NCBI GenBank assembly: GCA_963704995.1
Contig: CAVPIM010000017.1
Location: forward strand, 1,906,451-1,970,450
Direction of reading: 5' to 3'
Length of the DNA: 64,000 nucleotides
DNA from: RYN-230 sp963704995
GTDB lineage: Bacteria; Actinomycetota; Actinomycetes; Streptosporangiales; Streptosporangiaceae
The translations under genes were made by a program, and so were the position numbers. Shown here one piece after another: positions 17,659 through 25,828 of this stretch. The stretch's first letter is position 1, and each line of letters starts with the position of its first letter. The notes below the pieces were generated by a model that had not been told where the DNA came from, made no database searches, and worked only from the letters and a program-made list of their open reading frames with translations.

Positions 17659-17997
17659 TTATGCGGCGGTGTCGGTGACGGGCAACCGGACCGTCCTGTC
17701 GCCGAAGTCGGCCACCAGGTCCAGCCGGCCGCCGAGCGCCTCCACGTAGCGGGCAATGACCTCAAAGGAGGTGACCTCGCCGTGCTCGATCTGGGATACC
17801 CGGGCGACGCTCACGCCCATGGCGGCGGCGATCTGCTTCTGGCCCAAGCCCAGCTGCTTGCGAGTCTGGGCGAGCTGGTGCCCGCGGGCCTGGGCGAGCA
17901 ACCGGCGGGCACCGGCCTCGATTTCCCCCGGGGAGACCCCGGCAGCGTGCAGCTCGCGCTCCAGGTCCTCCCAGTCCAGGGGGGGGCGCTTAGGCAT
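17659..17997 (-). CDS. XRE-family antitoxin (HigA-like)
   Basis: A 112-residue protein. Residues 55-95 form an XRE helix-turn-helix: KQLGLGQKQIAAAMGVSVAR, then VSQIEHGEVTSFEVIARYVE. The flanking regions match antitoxins paired with RelE/HigB-type toxins, including an N-terminal helical part (WEDLERELHAAGVSP). It lies three bases downstream of the toxin gene, toxin first, as in higBA. It should neutralise the toxin and repress the shared promoter; a palindrome near 18398 could be the operator. Confidence 0.8.
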   Translation of the reverse strand: MPKRPPLDWEDLERELHAAGVSPGEIEAGARRLLAQARGHQLAQTRKQLGLGQKQIAAAMGVSVARVSQIEHGEVTSFEVIARYVEALGGRLDLVADFGDRTVRLPVTDTAA

Positions 17998-18000
17998 GGG

Positions 18001-18363
18001 CTACTCCTCTTGCTCTGTGGTGTACTCCACGTACAACTGCTCGGCGATCGGGATGTTCTGCCGGTACCACCGCTGCCAGTTCCCGGCTTTGTCCCCGCCG
18101 AGCAGCAGCAGCGCCGAGCGGGTGGGGTCGAACGCGAAAAGCACCCTGATCTCGGACCGGCCCGCCGAACCGGGCCGCAGTTCCTTCAGGTGATGGATCT
18201 TGCTGCCCTGGATCCGGTCCACCAGCGGCCGGCCAAGCGCGGGCCCTTCTTCCCGCAGCGCCGCGACCGCCTGTGCGACCTGGACCGCCGAGGCCAGGTC
18301 TTCCTTGATCAAGGCGGTGAACCATGCGGCGTACTCCTCGGTGACTTTGACGCTCCACGCCAC
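18001..18363 (-). CDS. HigB/RelE-like toxin (Gp49-type)
   Basis: 120 residues from a GTG at 18363 preceded by GAGAGGGGA. The start is WSVKVTEEYAAWFTALIKED, followed by VAALREEGPALGRPLVDRIQ, the LKELRPGSAGRSEIRVLFAF core strand pair and a C-terminal helix, the layout of HigB/Gp49-type RelE-superfamily toxins that cut mRNA on the ribosome. The conserved R-P-G-S-x-x-R-x-x-F pattern is present, so it appears functional. It is the first gene of a two-gene operon with the XRE antitoxin. Confidence 0.8.
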   Translation of the reverse strand: MAWSVKVTEEYAAWFTALIKEDLASAVQVAQAVAALREEGPALGRPLVDRIQGSKIHHLKELRPGSAGRSEIRVLFAFDPTRSALLLLGGDKAGNWQRWYRQNIPIAEQLYVEYTTEQEE

Positions 18364-18397
18364 ACGGTCCCCTCTCTCGTTCAAGGCATGGCTTAAC

Positions 18398-18413
18398 TTA
18401 AGGAATACCTTAA
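18398..18413. promoter_or_regulatory. Palindromic operator candidate upstream of the toxin-antitoxin operon
   Basis: A perfect inverted repeat TTAAGG, four bases, CCTTAA lies 35-50 bp upstream of the toxin GTG, in an AT-rich patch unlike the surroundings. Autoregulation by the antitoxin through such palindromes is usual for higBA loci; binding here is inferred. Confidence 0.5.
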
Positions 18414-18676
18414 CTCTATGCTCACGGCAGAGCCGTGACAACCTGTGAGGCTGCCAGGCACGGCCGAACTGGATCAGGCGCCTGGGCCGTGGCCGGAATC
18501 CCAGCAGCGACACCAAGTCCAGCGCCCATCACGGTCCGCCCACCTCGACCGCCGCATGCGCCATCTCGCAGCAGCAGCGACACCGCCGCAGAACCGCGAA
18601 CCCCATCCTCAGCGGCGAAGGCCCCGTTCTACCGCTCTCCGGCATAGTGGAGGCATGGGGCCAGGTCGTGGGGTGA

Positions 18677-19132
18677 ATGTCGTCCCGTTGGGCGGCAGGG
18701 AGTTCCTGCTCACCGTCACCCGCGGGCGCCGCGGTTCACTTGTCCCGGGAAAGCCGACCGGACGAAACAGCGCGAAGCGCGGTTCCCGGCTGGCACCTGC
18801 GGCCCAGGCGGGTGAATTCGTGGGTGCGGTGGCGTGCCTACAACCGGGCCTCGCTCGCTGAACTCAGGTGCGCCGAGACCACCTTGCGCGGACGGCAGTG
18901 GATCGTCATGGCCGGCGATGAAGGCGAGGACGCCGGTGAGCCCGGCGACGAGGCCCGCGCACCGACGTGCCGCCGCTGCCTGGGGATCATGGACAAGCTC
19001 TTCCCCGAACCGGTGCTACACGACCGGTTCGCGCTCATCGTCCAGATCATCAACGACACCGTCGCTGAGAACGGCCACCGTGGCGACTGTCCTGGGACAC
19101 GTGGGCGACTTCGTAACTGGCCACACGCTTGA
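18677..19132 (+). pseudogene. Conserved hypothetical protein, probably frameshifted at the N terminus
   Basis: The stretch from about 18825 on reads WRAYNRASLAELRCAETTLR, GRQWIVMAGDE, then TCRRCLGIMDKLFPEPVLHD with a CxxC pair and a helical end. I have a faint recollection of this as a short actinobacterial protein of unknown function. An N-terminal part reading NVVPLGGREFLLTVTRGRRG lies in a different frame (from about 18654), so the gene seems broken near 18730-18800. No function can be given. Confidence 0.4.
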
Positions 19133-19175
19133 GCCAATGGCGAACGACTTCTCCGGCGCCCTGTGCTGGTTTGAA

Positions 19176-19228
19176 GGCACCCTCAGGACTGGCTGACGCC
19201 TGGCTGACGCCAGCTTCCTGAGGGTGCC
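19176..19228. repeat. 13-bp stem hairpin with an internal direct repeat
   Basis: GGCACCCTCAGGA (19176-19188) is perfectly repeated inverted at 19216-19228. The 27-base loop contains two copies of CTGGCTGACGC in tandem. There is no U tract, so a standard Rho-independent terminator is unlikely. A second imperfect hairpin lies just downstream (about 19235-19280). 19229-19677 is otherwise empty of recognisable genes. Confidence 0.5.
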
Positions 19229-19677
19229 CGCAGTGCGTCTCCAGGATTGCTAGAGAGCAACCCTTGGAGGCGTCTGACGATTAGCGAACATCGCGGGCAC
19301 CTCCTTCCTGATACAGAGGACATATCTTGCCGCGCGGCGCGCTCACTGTAGGACCGCACTCCGGCACGCGGCAACGCATTTTGCCGGCAGCCAACATCGT
19401 CACGTGCTCGCCGGTCACGTCAGGCTGCCGCCAGACACTCGCAGCGAAGCGCGCAGCCACAAGCCGTGCCGCTAACCAGGTCCGCCGCCTGGCCGAACTC
19501 GCGCACCTTGCGAGTGAGGACGACCGGGCGCAGGGCACTGCGTCAGGAGGAATGGGAGCTCAGTCCGTGACCGCCCCGATCTCCCCATCCCTGGCGAGAT
19601 CACTCGGAGATGCCGCGTAGGTGAACCCGGCCACCGTCCACGAGGACTGATCACCCGGGCCGGAGGGGGTATCACTA

Positions 19678-21247
19678 CAGGTGTGTAAGGAGTGACAAAG
19701 GGTAACTGTGTGGTCAGTGGGAATGGCCACTGGTACGGGGGGAGATCACAGGTCATGTCCGTTACACGCCAAGAGCCGGTCCGGTCAGGGATGGTTACCG
19801 CTTCGGAGCGGTGTGCCTTTTCGGGAGAGAGTTCTCATTACGACGGGGAAAACCCCTCTTCGGCTGGGCAGGTGCCTGCGCCGTTGCGGGAGCTGATGGA
19901 TGACCGGCTGCTGGATGCGCTGCTGGAACGCTCCCGCGATGAGGCTGGGGGGCTGCGGCTGACCGGCGAGGGGTCGATGCTCGGCGAGCTGGTCAAGGCG
20001 GTGCTGGAGCGGGCCCTGGAGGCCGAACTGACCGCCCACCTGGGCTATGACAGGCACGACCCGGCCGGCCGGGGCACCGGGAACTCCCGCAACGGGGCGA
20101 TCGGCAAGACGGTGCAGACCGGGATCGGGCCGGTGGGCCTGGAGGTGCCCCGCGACCGGGCCGGCACCTTCGAGCCGGTGCTGGTCCCCAAGCGGGCCGG
20201 GCGGGTGTCCGGGGGCCTGGACGACATGATCATCAGCCTGTATGCGCACGGCATGAGCGTCCGCGACATCCTGCACCACCTCAAGCAGGTGTATGGCACC
20301 GAGTTGTCGCACGAGCAGGTCTCCCGGATCACCGATCAGGTGCTGGAGGAAGTCAAGGCCTGGCAGAACCGGCCGCTGGACGCGGTTTACGCTGTGGTGT
20401 TCCTGGACGCGATCATGGTCAAGGTCAGGGACAACCACGTGGTGACCTCCAAGCCCGCCTATCTCGCGGTCGGTGTCGACGGCGACGGGGAGAAGCACGT
20501 ACTGGGCATCTGGCTGGCCAAAACCCCGCTGGAAGCCGCGACCGCCGGTGAGTCGGCCCGGTTCTGGGCCAGCGTGACGGCTGACCTGCGCAACCGCGGC
20601 GTCCGCGACATCCTCATCGCCTGCTGCGACGGCCTGGCCGGGTTCGAAGATGCCATCCACGCCGCTTTCCCCGCCACCATCGTGCAGACATGTGTCGTCC
20701 ATCTCATCAGGAACAGCCTGCGGCCAGTGGCCCGCCGCGACGCCGCCGCGGTCGCCGGCGAGCTGCGGAAGGTCTACACCGCCGTGGACGCCGACGCCGC
20801 TTTCGACGCCCTGGCCGCCTTCGCCGCCTCGCCGCTGGGACAAAAGTACCCCCAGGCGGTCAAGGTCTGGGAGAACGCCTGGGACCGGTTCACCCCGTTC
20901 CTGGCCTTCACCCCGGGCGTCAGAAAGCTGCTCTACACCACCAACAGCATCGAGTCGCTGAACTACCAGCTGCGCAAGGTCACCAAGGCCCGCGGCCACT
21001 TCCCCGGCGACGACGCCGTCGTCAAGCTCCTGTGGCTGGCCATCATCAACATCGAGGACAAACGCGCCCGCGAACGCGCCGCCCGCAAGGCCGAAACCGG
21101 CAAACGAAGCGACCAGCCCGCACGCCTCATCGAAGGACAACGCGTCATGTGCTGGCGCGAAGCACTCAACGAGCTCGCCATCGCCTACCCAGGACGAATC
21201 AGATAAACAGCCGTAAACCGAACAGCTAAATGATCTTTACACACCTG
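19678..21247 (+). mobile_element. IS256-family insertion sequence
   Basis: Terminal inverted repeats share CAGGTGTGTAA: left end 19678-19688, right end inverted at 21237-21247. They enclose one transposase gene. The 1.57 kb length is normal for IS256-family elements. I see no matching 8-9 bp flanking duplication, so the insertion is old or the flanks have changed. It sits within att-bounded segment B. Confidence 0.8.
19755..21206 (+). CDS. IS256 family (mutator-type) transposase
   Basis: About 483 residues; upstream in-frame GTG 19692 is an alternative start. The sequence runs ELMDDRLLDALLERSRDEAG, LTAHLGYDRHD, GNSRNGAIGKTVQT, VPRDRAGTFEP, then the DDE catalytic core with VVFLDAIMVKVRD and IACCDGLAGFEDAI, and ends with LLYTTNSIESLNYQLRKVTK, the characteristic IS256 C-terminal signature containing the third acidic residue. 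The frame is intact, so it could be active. Confidence 0.92.
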   Translation: MSVTRQEPVRSGMVTASERCAFSGESSHYDGENPSSAGQVPAPLRELMDDRLLDALLERSRDEAGGLRLTGEGSMLGELVKAVLERALEAELTAHLGYDRHDPAGRGTGNSRNGAIGKTVQTGIGPVGLEVPRDRAGTFEPVLVPKRAGRVSGGLDDMIISLYAHGMSVRDILHHLKQVYGTELSHEQVSRITDQVLEEVKAWQNRPLDAVYAVVFLDAIMVKVRDNHVVTSKPAYLAVGVDGDGEKHVLGIWLAKTPLEAATAGESARFWASVTADLRNRGVRDILIACCDGLAGFEDAIHAAFPATIVQTCVVHLIRNSLRPVARRDAAAVAGELRKVYTAVDADAAFDALAAFAASPLGQKYPQAVKVWENAWDRFTPFLAFTPGVRKLLYTTNSIESLNYQLRKVTKARGHFPGDDAVVKLLWLAIINIEDKRARERAARKAETGKRSDQPARLIEGQRVMCWREALNELAIAYPGRIR

Positions 21248-21258
21248 AAGTTACAAGC

Positions 21259-21335
21259 TCAAAGTTTGGACCAGTCGAGTTTGGCGCCTTCGCTGGCAAA
21301 GTTGATGATGTGCAGCAGGAAGTGAGCCAACCTTG
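21259..21335 (-). pseudogene. Short C-terminal remnant of an unidentified protein
   Basis: The minus strand reads RLAHFLLHIINFASEGAKLD and WSKL before a TGA, just outside the IS256 right end. It looks like the tail of a real protein, perhaps another transposase, cut by the IS256 insertion. Too short to identify. Confidence 0.3.
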
Positions 21336-21383
21336 GGAGAGAGTATCAGAGTTGTTTCTGCTTACGATTTCTGAGCTTGGTTT

Positions 21384-22524
21384 TTAACCTGTGCGGCGTG
21401 GGCGGGGAGTGCCGGTTTTGGCTGTCTTGGCCTTGCTGGTGATGACGATGTGCACGTCGTGGCGGGTGGCGGGGTGGCGGGTGGCGGGGTGGCGGTTTTT
21501 CGATCCTGGTGGCCGGCCTGGGCCGGGTTTGCCGGGTTTTGGTGCACCGGCTGGCTGGGCGGTCTTCGCGCGGATGTTCCGGAATCCGCGCCGGACCCGG
21601 GCTGGGGTGAGCCGGCCTGGCGGGGCGGGTTGTTCCCAGGGCCTTCGCAGGTCGGCAGCGAGGGGGCGGGCCAGGCGCAGCTGGGTGTAGGCGGCGATGA
21701 TCAGCCAGGTCCAGGTGTCGGCGGCTTCGGGATCGCGCAGTTTCGGGCAGGTCCAGCCGAGGGTTTGCTTGAGCATGCGGAAGGTGTGCTCGATGTCGAA
21801 CCGGCGCAAGAACGCATGCCACAGCCGGTCCACGTCAGCAGCGGGCAGGTCTGTGCCGGAGTACCACAGCCAGACGGGCTTGGGGGTGGCGCCGCTGGGC
21901 AGGCGGGCGACCTCCAGCCGGATCACGGTGCCCTCGATCACCGGCAGCTTCCCGGTCTGCTCGACCCAGGCGGAGCGGTGGGTCAGCCGCGGGTGCAGCC
22001 GGTCCCAGGACCGGGCGGTGGCCGGACCATACAGGCGGGTCACGGTGGTGGTGGCCACCTGCGGTTCGCCCCAGGTGGCCGGGTCGCCGAACACGAACTC
22101 CCCGCCGTGGCGGCGCGGGCGGCCCCGCGTGGCCGTCACCACCGGTGGGGCCGCGCGGCGCAGCACCCGGTCCGAACGCATCCGGCCCAGCACCGCCACC
22201 GGCAGGTCCGCCAGCAGATACGCCAGCCGGGGCGCGTCATAGCCCGCGTCGGCCACGATCAGGATGTCCGGATCACCGGGCTGCCACTGCCCCGCAGTCA
22301 TCAGCCCGGCCACGACCTGGCGTACCTGGGCGGTGGTGACCTCGGCGGCGTCATCACCGGGGGCCAGGCGGCGGGCGTCCAATGGCGCGGTCCACGAACT
22401 GCGCCCTGGTTCCAGCGCACAGATCACCGAATACGGCCACCCCGGGATCATGATGTGCTGGTCCTTGCCGCGGCCATAGGTATGGCACAAGATCCGCTGC
22501 GCGGAGGTATGCGCTTCGGGGCGC
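21384..22524 (-). pseudogene. Transposase, C-terminal part (split by IS3 insertion)
   Basis: The minus-strand frame begins at the IS3 left end with AHTSAQRILCHTYGRGKDQH and runs through DILIVADAGYDAPRLAYLLA, PVIEGTVIRLEV, RFDIEHTFRMLKQTLGWTCP to a Lys/Pro-rich tail. These are motifs of an actinobacterial DDE transposase family (NF041680-like, in my memory). Its own N terminus lies at 25476-25655 on the far side of the IS3/IS66 nest. About 50 central residues are missing between the two parts, so the insertion was accompanied by a deletion. Confidence 0.75.
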
Positions 22525-22574
22525 TGAGCCGTCCCGGAGTGTCCGGAGACTTCATCTCTTGGGAGAGTGGGGTC

Positions 22575-22898
22575 ATGGGACGAGCGTCGACGAATTATCC
22601 GCGTGAGCTGCGGGAGCGGGCCGTGTTGATGGTGGCGGAGGTCCGGGCGGAGTACCCGTCCGAGTGGGCCGCGATCGGGGCGGTGGCCAGGAAACTCGCA
22701 ATAGGGTCCGCGGAGACGCTACGGAAATGGGTACGGCAGGCGGAGATCGATGCGGGCGGCCGGCCAGGCGTGACCAGCCAGGAATCGGCGGACCTGCGGA
22801 AACTGCGGGCGGAGAATCGTGAACTGCGGCGGGCCAACGAAATCCTGAAGGCGGCATCGATTTTCTTCGCGGCGGAGCTCGACCGTCCACAGCGCTGA
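22575..22898 (+). CDS. IS3 family transposase OrfA
   Basis: 107 residues from the ATG at 22575. Typical OrfA layout: YPRELRERAVLMVAEVRAEY, a helix-turn-helix around AIGAVARKLAIGSAETLRKW, then a leucine-zipper-like region LRKLRAENRELRRANEILKA, ending SIFFAAELDRPQR. It binds the element ends and is joined to OrfB by a -1 frameshift in this family; OrfB continues in the -1 frame here. Confidence 0.88.
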   Translation: MGRASTNYPRELRERAVLMVAEVRAEYPSEWAAIGAVARKLAIGSAETLRKWVRQAEIDAGGRPGVTSQESADLRKLRAENRELRRANEILKAASIFFAAELDRPQR

Positions 22899-23800
22899 TT
22901 GTCGAGTTCATCGACAGGCACCGAGAGAGGTTCGGGGTCGAGCCGATCTGCGTCCAGCTAACCGAGCTGGGCTGCAAATTCGCCCCGTCCACCTACTACG
23001 AGGCGCGCGGCCGGAAACCGTCCGCGCGGGCTATCCGCGACGAGCAGCTCAAGGAGCTGATCGTGGCCGAGTATGACGAGAACTACCGGTGTTACGGGGC
23101 GCGGAAGATGTGGCTGCACCTGCGCCAGGCCGGCCATGAGGTGGCTCGGTGCACGGTCGAGCGGCTGATGAAGGTGCTCGGGCTGCTGGGAGCCCAGCGC
23201 GGCAAGGCCAAGCGCACGACCATCGCCGACCCGGCCGCAGCCCGGGCGAAGGACCTGGTCAACCGCGACTTCGCCCCGCTGGCGCCGAACCGGTTGTGGG
23301 TCGCGGACTTCACGTACGTCTCGACGCTGGCCGGCTGGGTGTACGTCGCGTTCGTCATCGACGCCTATGCCCGGCGCATTCTCGGCTGGAAAGTATCGAC
23401 ATCCATGACCACCGATTTGGTGCTGGCTGCGATCAATCAGGCGATCTTCACCCGGAAACGCGAGGGTGTCAAGGATCTGACCGGCCTTATTCATCACAAC
23501 GATGCGGGTAGCCAATATACGTCGGTGCGGTTCACCGACCGCCTCTTTGAGGAAGGGATCGACCCGTCGATCGGCACGGTCGGTGATGCCCACGACAATT
23601 CTCTGGCGGAGTCCATCAATGGCCTCTATAAGACGGAACTGATCAAGCCGCGGCGGCCGTGGCGGAACGCAGCGCACGTGTCGGCCGAGACCGCCAGCTA
23701 CGTCGACTGGTTCAACAACAAGCGCCTCTACGAATACTGCGGCGACATTCCGCCGGCGAGATTGGAGCAGATCTACTATTGCAATTGCGACGGTAATTAA
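22895..23800 (+). CDS. IS3 family transposase OrfB
   Basis: The -1 frame relative to OrfA reads IVEFIDRHRERFGVEPICVQ, then HTH_21-like YDENYRCYGARKMWLHLRQA, and the integrase core: LWVADFTYVSTLAGWVYVAF (first Asp), HHNDAGSQYTSVRF (second Asp) and DNSLAESINGLYKTELI (Glu). It ends EQIYYCNCDGN with the stop inside the 8 bp target duplication of IS66. It has no good independent start, so it is probably made as an OrfAB fusion. The DDE triad is intact. Confidence 0.88.
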   Translation: MIVEFIDRHRERFGVEPICVQLTELGCKFAPSTYYEARGRKPSARAIRDEQLKELIVAEYDENYRCYGARKMWLHLRQAGHEVARCTVERLMKVLGLLGAQRGKAKRTTIADPAAARAKDLVNRDFAPLAPNRLWVADFTYVSTLAGWVYVAFVIDAYARRILGWKVSTSMTTDLVLAAINQAIFTRKREGVKDLTGLIHHNDAGSQYTSVRFTDRLFEEGIDPSIGTVGDAHDNSLAESINGLYKTELIKPRRPWRNAAHVSAETASYVDWFNNKRLYEYCGDIPPARLEQIYYCNCDGN

Positions 23801-23802
23801 GT

Positions 23803-25418
23803 GTAACCAGTCAGGCCCCCAGTTGATCTGCGGCGTGTTGGTGCTGGCGTCCGGTTTGTGATCATGGTTGGGTTCGGGGATGCCGGGTCCGGAGCAGCCG
23901 TCGTATGAGGAGTTGGCTGCCCGGAACGCGGAGCTGCTGGCGGTGGTGGCGGAGCAGGGCGCGCTGATCGAGGCGCTGCGGGCCGAGGTGGCGGCGCTGC
24001 GCCGGCAGGTGGGCCGGGATTCCTCGAATTCCTCGCAGCCCCCGAGCCAGGACGGCCCTGTAGCTGAGGCGAAGAAGAAGGCCGGTAGGCAGGCGGCGCG
24101 GCGGGCGCGGCCGGGCCGGGCGCAGGGCGGCCAGAAAGGCCATCCGGGGGCGAGCCTGGCGTGGGCTGCCCGGCCGGATGAGACCGTGGTCATCGAGCCG
24201 GGTTCGTGCGCGGGTTGCGGCGCGGGCCTGGCCGGCGCTGAGGGCCGGGTCGCTTCCGCGGTGCAGGTCGCCGATATCCCGCCGGCGGCGCTGACGGTGA
24301 CGGAGTACCAGTTGATGTGCCGCATCTGCGGGTGCGGGCACGTCACGACCGCCCCGGTCCCGGCCGGGGTGACCGGGGGCCCGGTCTGCTACGGGCCGAA
24401 CGTGGTGGCCGCGGCGACGCTGCTGGCCAGCACGGACGTGATCGGGGTCGAGCGGGCCGCGGGCCTGATGGGCGCCCTGCTCAAGGCGCCGGTCTCCACC
24501 GGGTTCGTGTCGCGGTGCCTGGTCCGCCTGGGCGCGGCGTTAACCGCCGCCGGGTTCGAGGACGCGCTCAAGGACGCGCTGCGGGCGGCGGACGTGCTCG
24601 GCACTGACGAGACCCCCGCCCCACTGACCACCGCGGCGGCCAGCGCGCAGGGCTGCGGGAACCCGCACGTGTACACGGTGCGGACCATGCGGGCCTATAC
24701 CGGCGGCGGGCCCGACCTGATCTGGTACGGCGCCGCGGGCAACCGCACCAAGGCAGCGATCACCGGGTTCGGGATCCTGGACGGCTACCGCGGGGTCCTG
24801 GTCCGCGACGACTACGGCGGCTACCTCAGCTACGACACCGGGCTCGCCGGCGTCCAGCAGTGCCTGGCCCACCTCTACCGGTACCTCGACGGCGCCTACG
24901 CCATCGATCCGGGCTCCCAGGTCTGGACCCGGCAGGCCGGCGGCGCCCTCCGCGAGGCCGCCGCCGCCGTCAGGGCCGCCCGCGGCGCCCGCCAGGCCAG
25001 CCTGGACCCCGCCCTCCTGGCCCGCCTGCGCCACAGCTACGACCAGGCCGTCACCTTCGGGATCTCCGTCAACCTGTCCCGGCCCTGGCACAAGGGCAAC
25101 CACCCCGGGCTGATCCTGGCCCGGCGGCTGAAACGCAAGGCCAGCCAGGTCTGGCTATTCACCACCCGCTTCGACGTCCCCCCGACGAACAACGGATCGG
25201 AGAACGCCGTCCGCGGCTACAAGCTCGCCGCGAAAATCAGCGGCTGCTGGCGGACCCTCGCGACCCTTCAGCGGCACTGCCGCATCCGCTCCTACCTCAC
25301 CACCGCCCGCAGCCACGGCCACCACCCCCTCGCCGCCATCCGCGACGCACTCACCGGCAACTGCTGGATGCCACCGCAACCAGCATGATCAACTAACCAG
25401 GCACCCCTGACTGGTTAC
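23803..25418 (+). mobile_element. IS66-family insertion sequence with 8 bp target duplication
   Basis: Ends are GTAACCAGTCAGG (23803) and its inverted copy CCTGACTGGTTAC (to 25418). AATTAAGT occurs at 23795-23802 and again at 25419-25426, a perfect 8 bp target duplication as expected for IS66. The insertion lies at the stop codon of IS3 OrfB. Only the transposase gene (tnpC type) is present, as in short IS66 relatives. The intact ends and duplication indicate a recent insertion. Confidence 0.92.
23880..25388 (+). CDS. IS66 family transposase (TnpC type)
   Basis: 502 residues from the ATG at 23880. A coiled-coil head (ELAARNAELLAVVAEQGALI) and SSNSSQPPSQDGP, a family hallmark, are followed by a Lys/Arg-rich region, a zinc-finger-like stretch (CAGCGAGLAG, then CRICGCGH), the DDE core with VLGTDETPAPL and LVRDDYGGYLSY, and VPPTNNGSENAVRGYKLAAK near the end with the last acidic residue. 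Complete and apparently functional. Confidence 0.92.
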   Translation: MPGPEQPSYEELAARNAELLAVVAEQGALIEALRAEVAALRRQVGRDSSNSSQPPSQDGPVAEAKKKAGRQAARRARPGRAQGGQKGHPGASLAWAARPDETVVIEPGSCAGCGAGLAGAEGRVASAVQVADIPPAALTVTEYQLMCRICGCGHVTTAPVPAGVTGGPVCYGPNVVAAATLLASTDVIGVERAAGLMGALLKAPVSTGFVSRCLVRLGAALTAAGFEDALKDALRAADVLGTDETPAPLTTAAASAQGCGNPHVYTVRTMRAYTGGGPDLIWYGAAGNRTKAAITGFGILDGYRGVLVRDDYGGYLSYDTGLAGVQQCLAHLYRYLDGAYAIDPGSQVWTRQAGGALREAAAAVRAARGARQASLDPALLARLRHSYDQAVTFGISVNLSRPWHKGNHPGLILARRLKRKASQVWLFTTRFDVPPTNNGSENAVRGYKLAAKISGCWRTLATLQRHCRIRSYLTTARSHGHHPLAAIRDALTGNCWMPPQPA

Positions 25419-25475
25419 AATTAAGTAGCGTAATCATCATCAAAGTCGAGTCTCCGGACTCGCCGGGGCGATTCA

Positions 25476-25655
25476 GTGCTCACCAGCCAGCGACAGTTCC
25501 ACCAGCGACCGCACCGGCCCATCGGCACACAACAACGCATCCGTTAACTCGAACAACGCATCCGGCCGCCGGGACAGGCACCGGCAGAACTCCTGCCGGA
25601 ACCCACACAGGTTCCCGCGCGCACCGGCCAGGCCGGCATCAGGCACACTGATCAT
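25476..25655 (-). pseudogene. Transposase, N-terminal part (split by IS3 insertion)
   Basis: From the ATG at 25655 the minus strand reads MISVPDAGLAGARGNLCGFR, then QEFCRCLSRRPDALFELTDA and VRSLVELSLAGEH up to the IS3 right end. This is the N terminus of the transposase whose remainder is at 21384-22524. The two parts are separated by the IS3/IS66 nest plus a deletion of roughly 150 bp. Confidence 0.7.
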
Positions 25656-25714
25656 CGAAGCCCTTGGTGTGACCGTCCATCTGTCGCAAGAGGAATGATC
25701 AACCAAGGGCTTCG
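25656..25714. promoter_or_regulatory. 13-bp hairpin directly before a transposase start codon
   Basis: CGAAGCCCTTGGT (25656-25668) is inverted at 25702-25714 (ACCAAGGGCTTCG). On the minus strand the hairpin ends one base before the ATG of the split transposase, so in mRNA it would mask the initiation region. Several insertion sequences protect their transposase from outside transcription this way; the role here is inferred. It could also be part of the element end. Confidence 0.45.
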
Positions 25715-25828
25715 TTCATGACCAACCGGGGTAGGCGATCACCCGGCCCCAGGTTAAAACTCAAGCTAGCCGTACCCGATGGAAGAGGCAGCAGGTGGTG
25801 GTGATCCTTCGACTACCGGCGGCGGTCA

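Larger units (their letters stand above)
22525..25475 (+). mobile_element. IS3-family insertion sequence, itself carrying an IS66 insertion
   Basis: Left end TGAGCCGTCCCGGAGTGTCC (22525) matches the inverted right end finishing at 25475 (TGAATCGCCCCGG on the complementary strand, then GTCCGGAGA). Without the inner IS66 element and one 8 bp duplication it measures about 1.33 kb, standard for IS3. It encodes OrfA and OrfB. No 3-4 bp target duplication is visible, in line with the deletion in the host transposase gene. Confidence 0.85.

Noticed and set aside
19229..19290. Second hairpin as an intrinsic terminator
   Set aside because: The stem is imperfect, there is no U tract, and no well-supported gene ends just before it.
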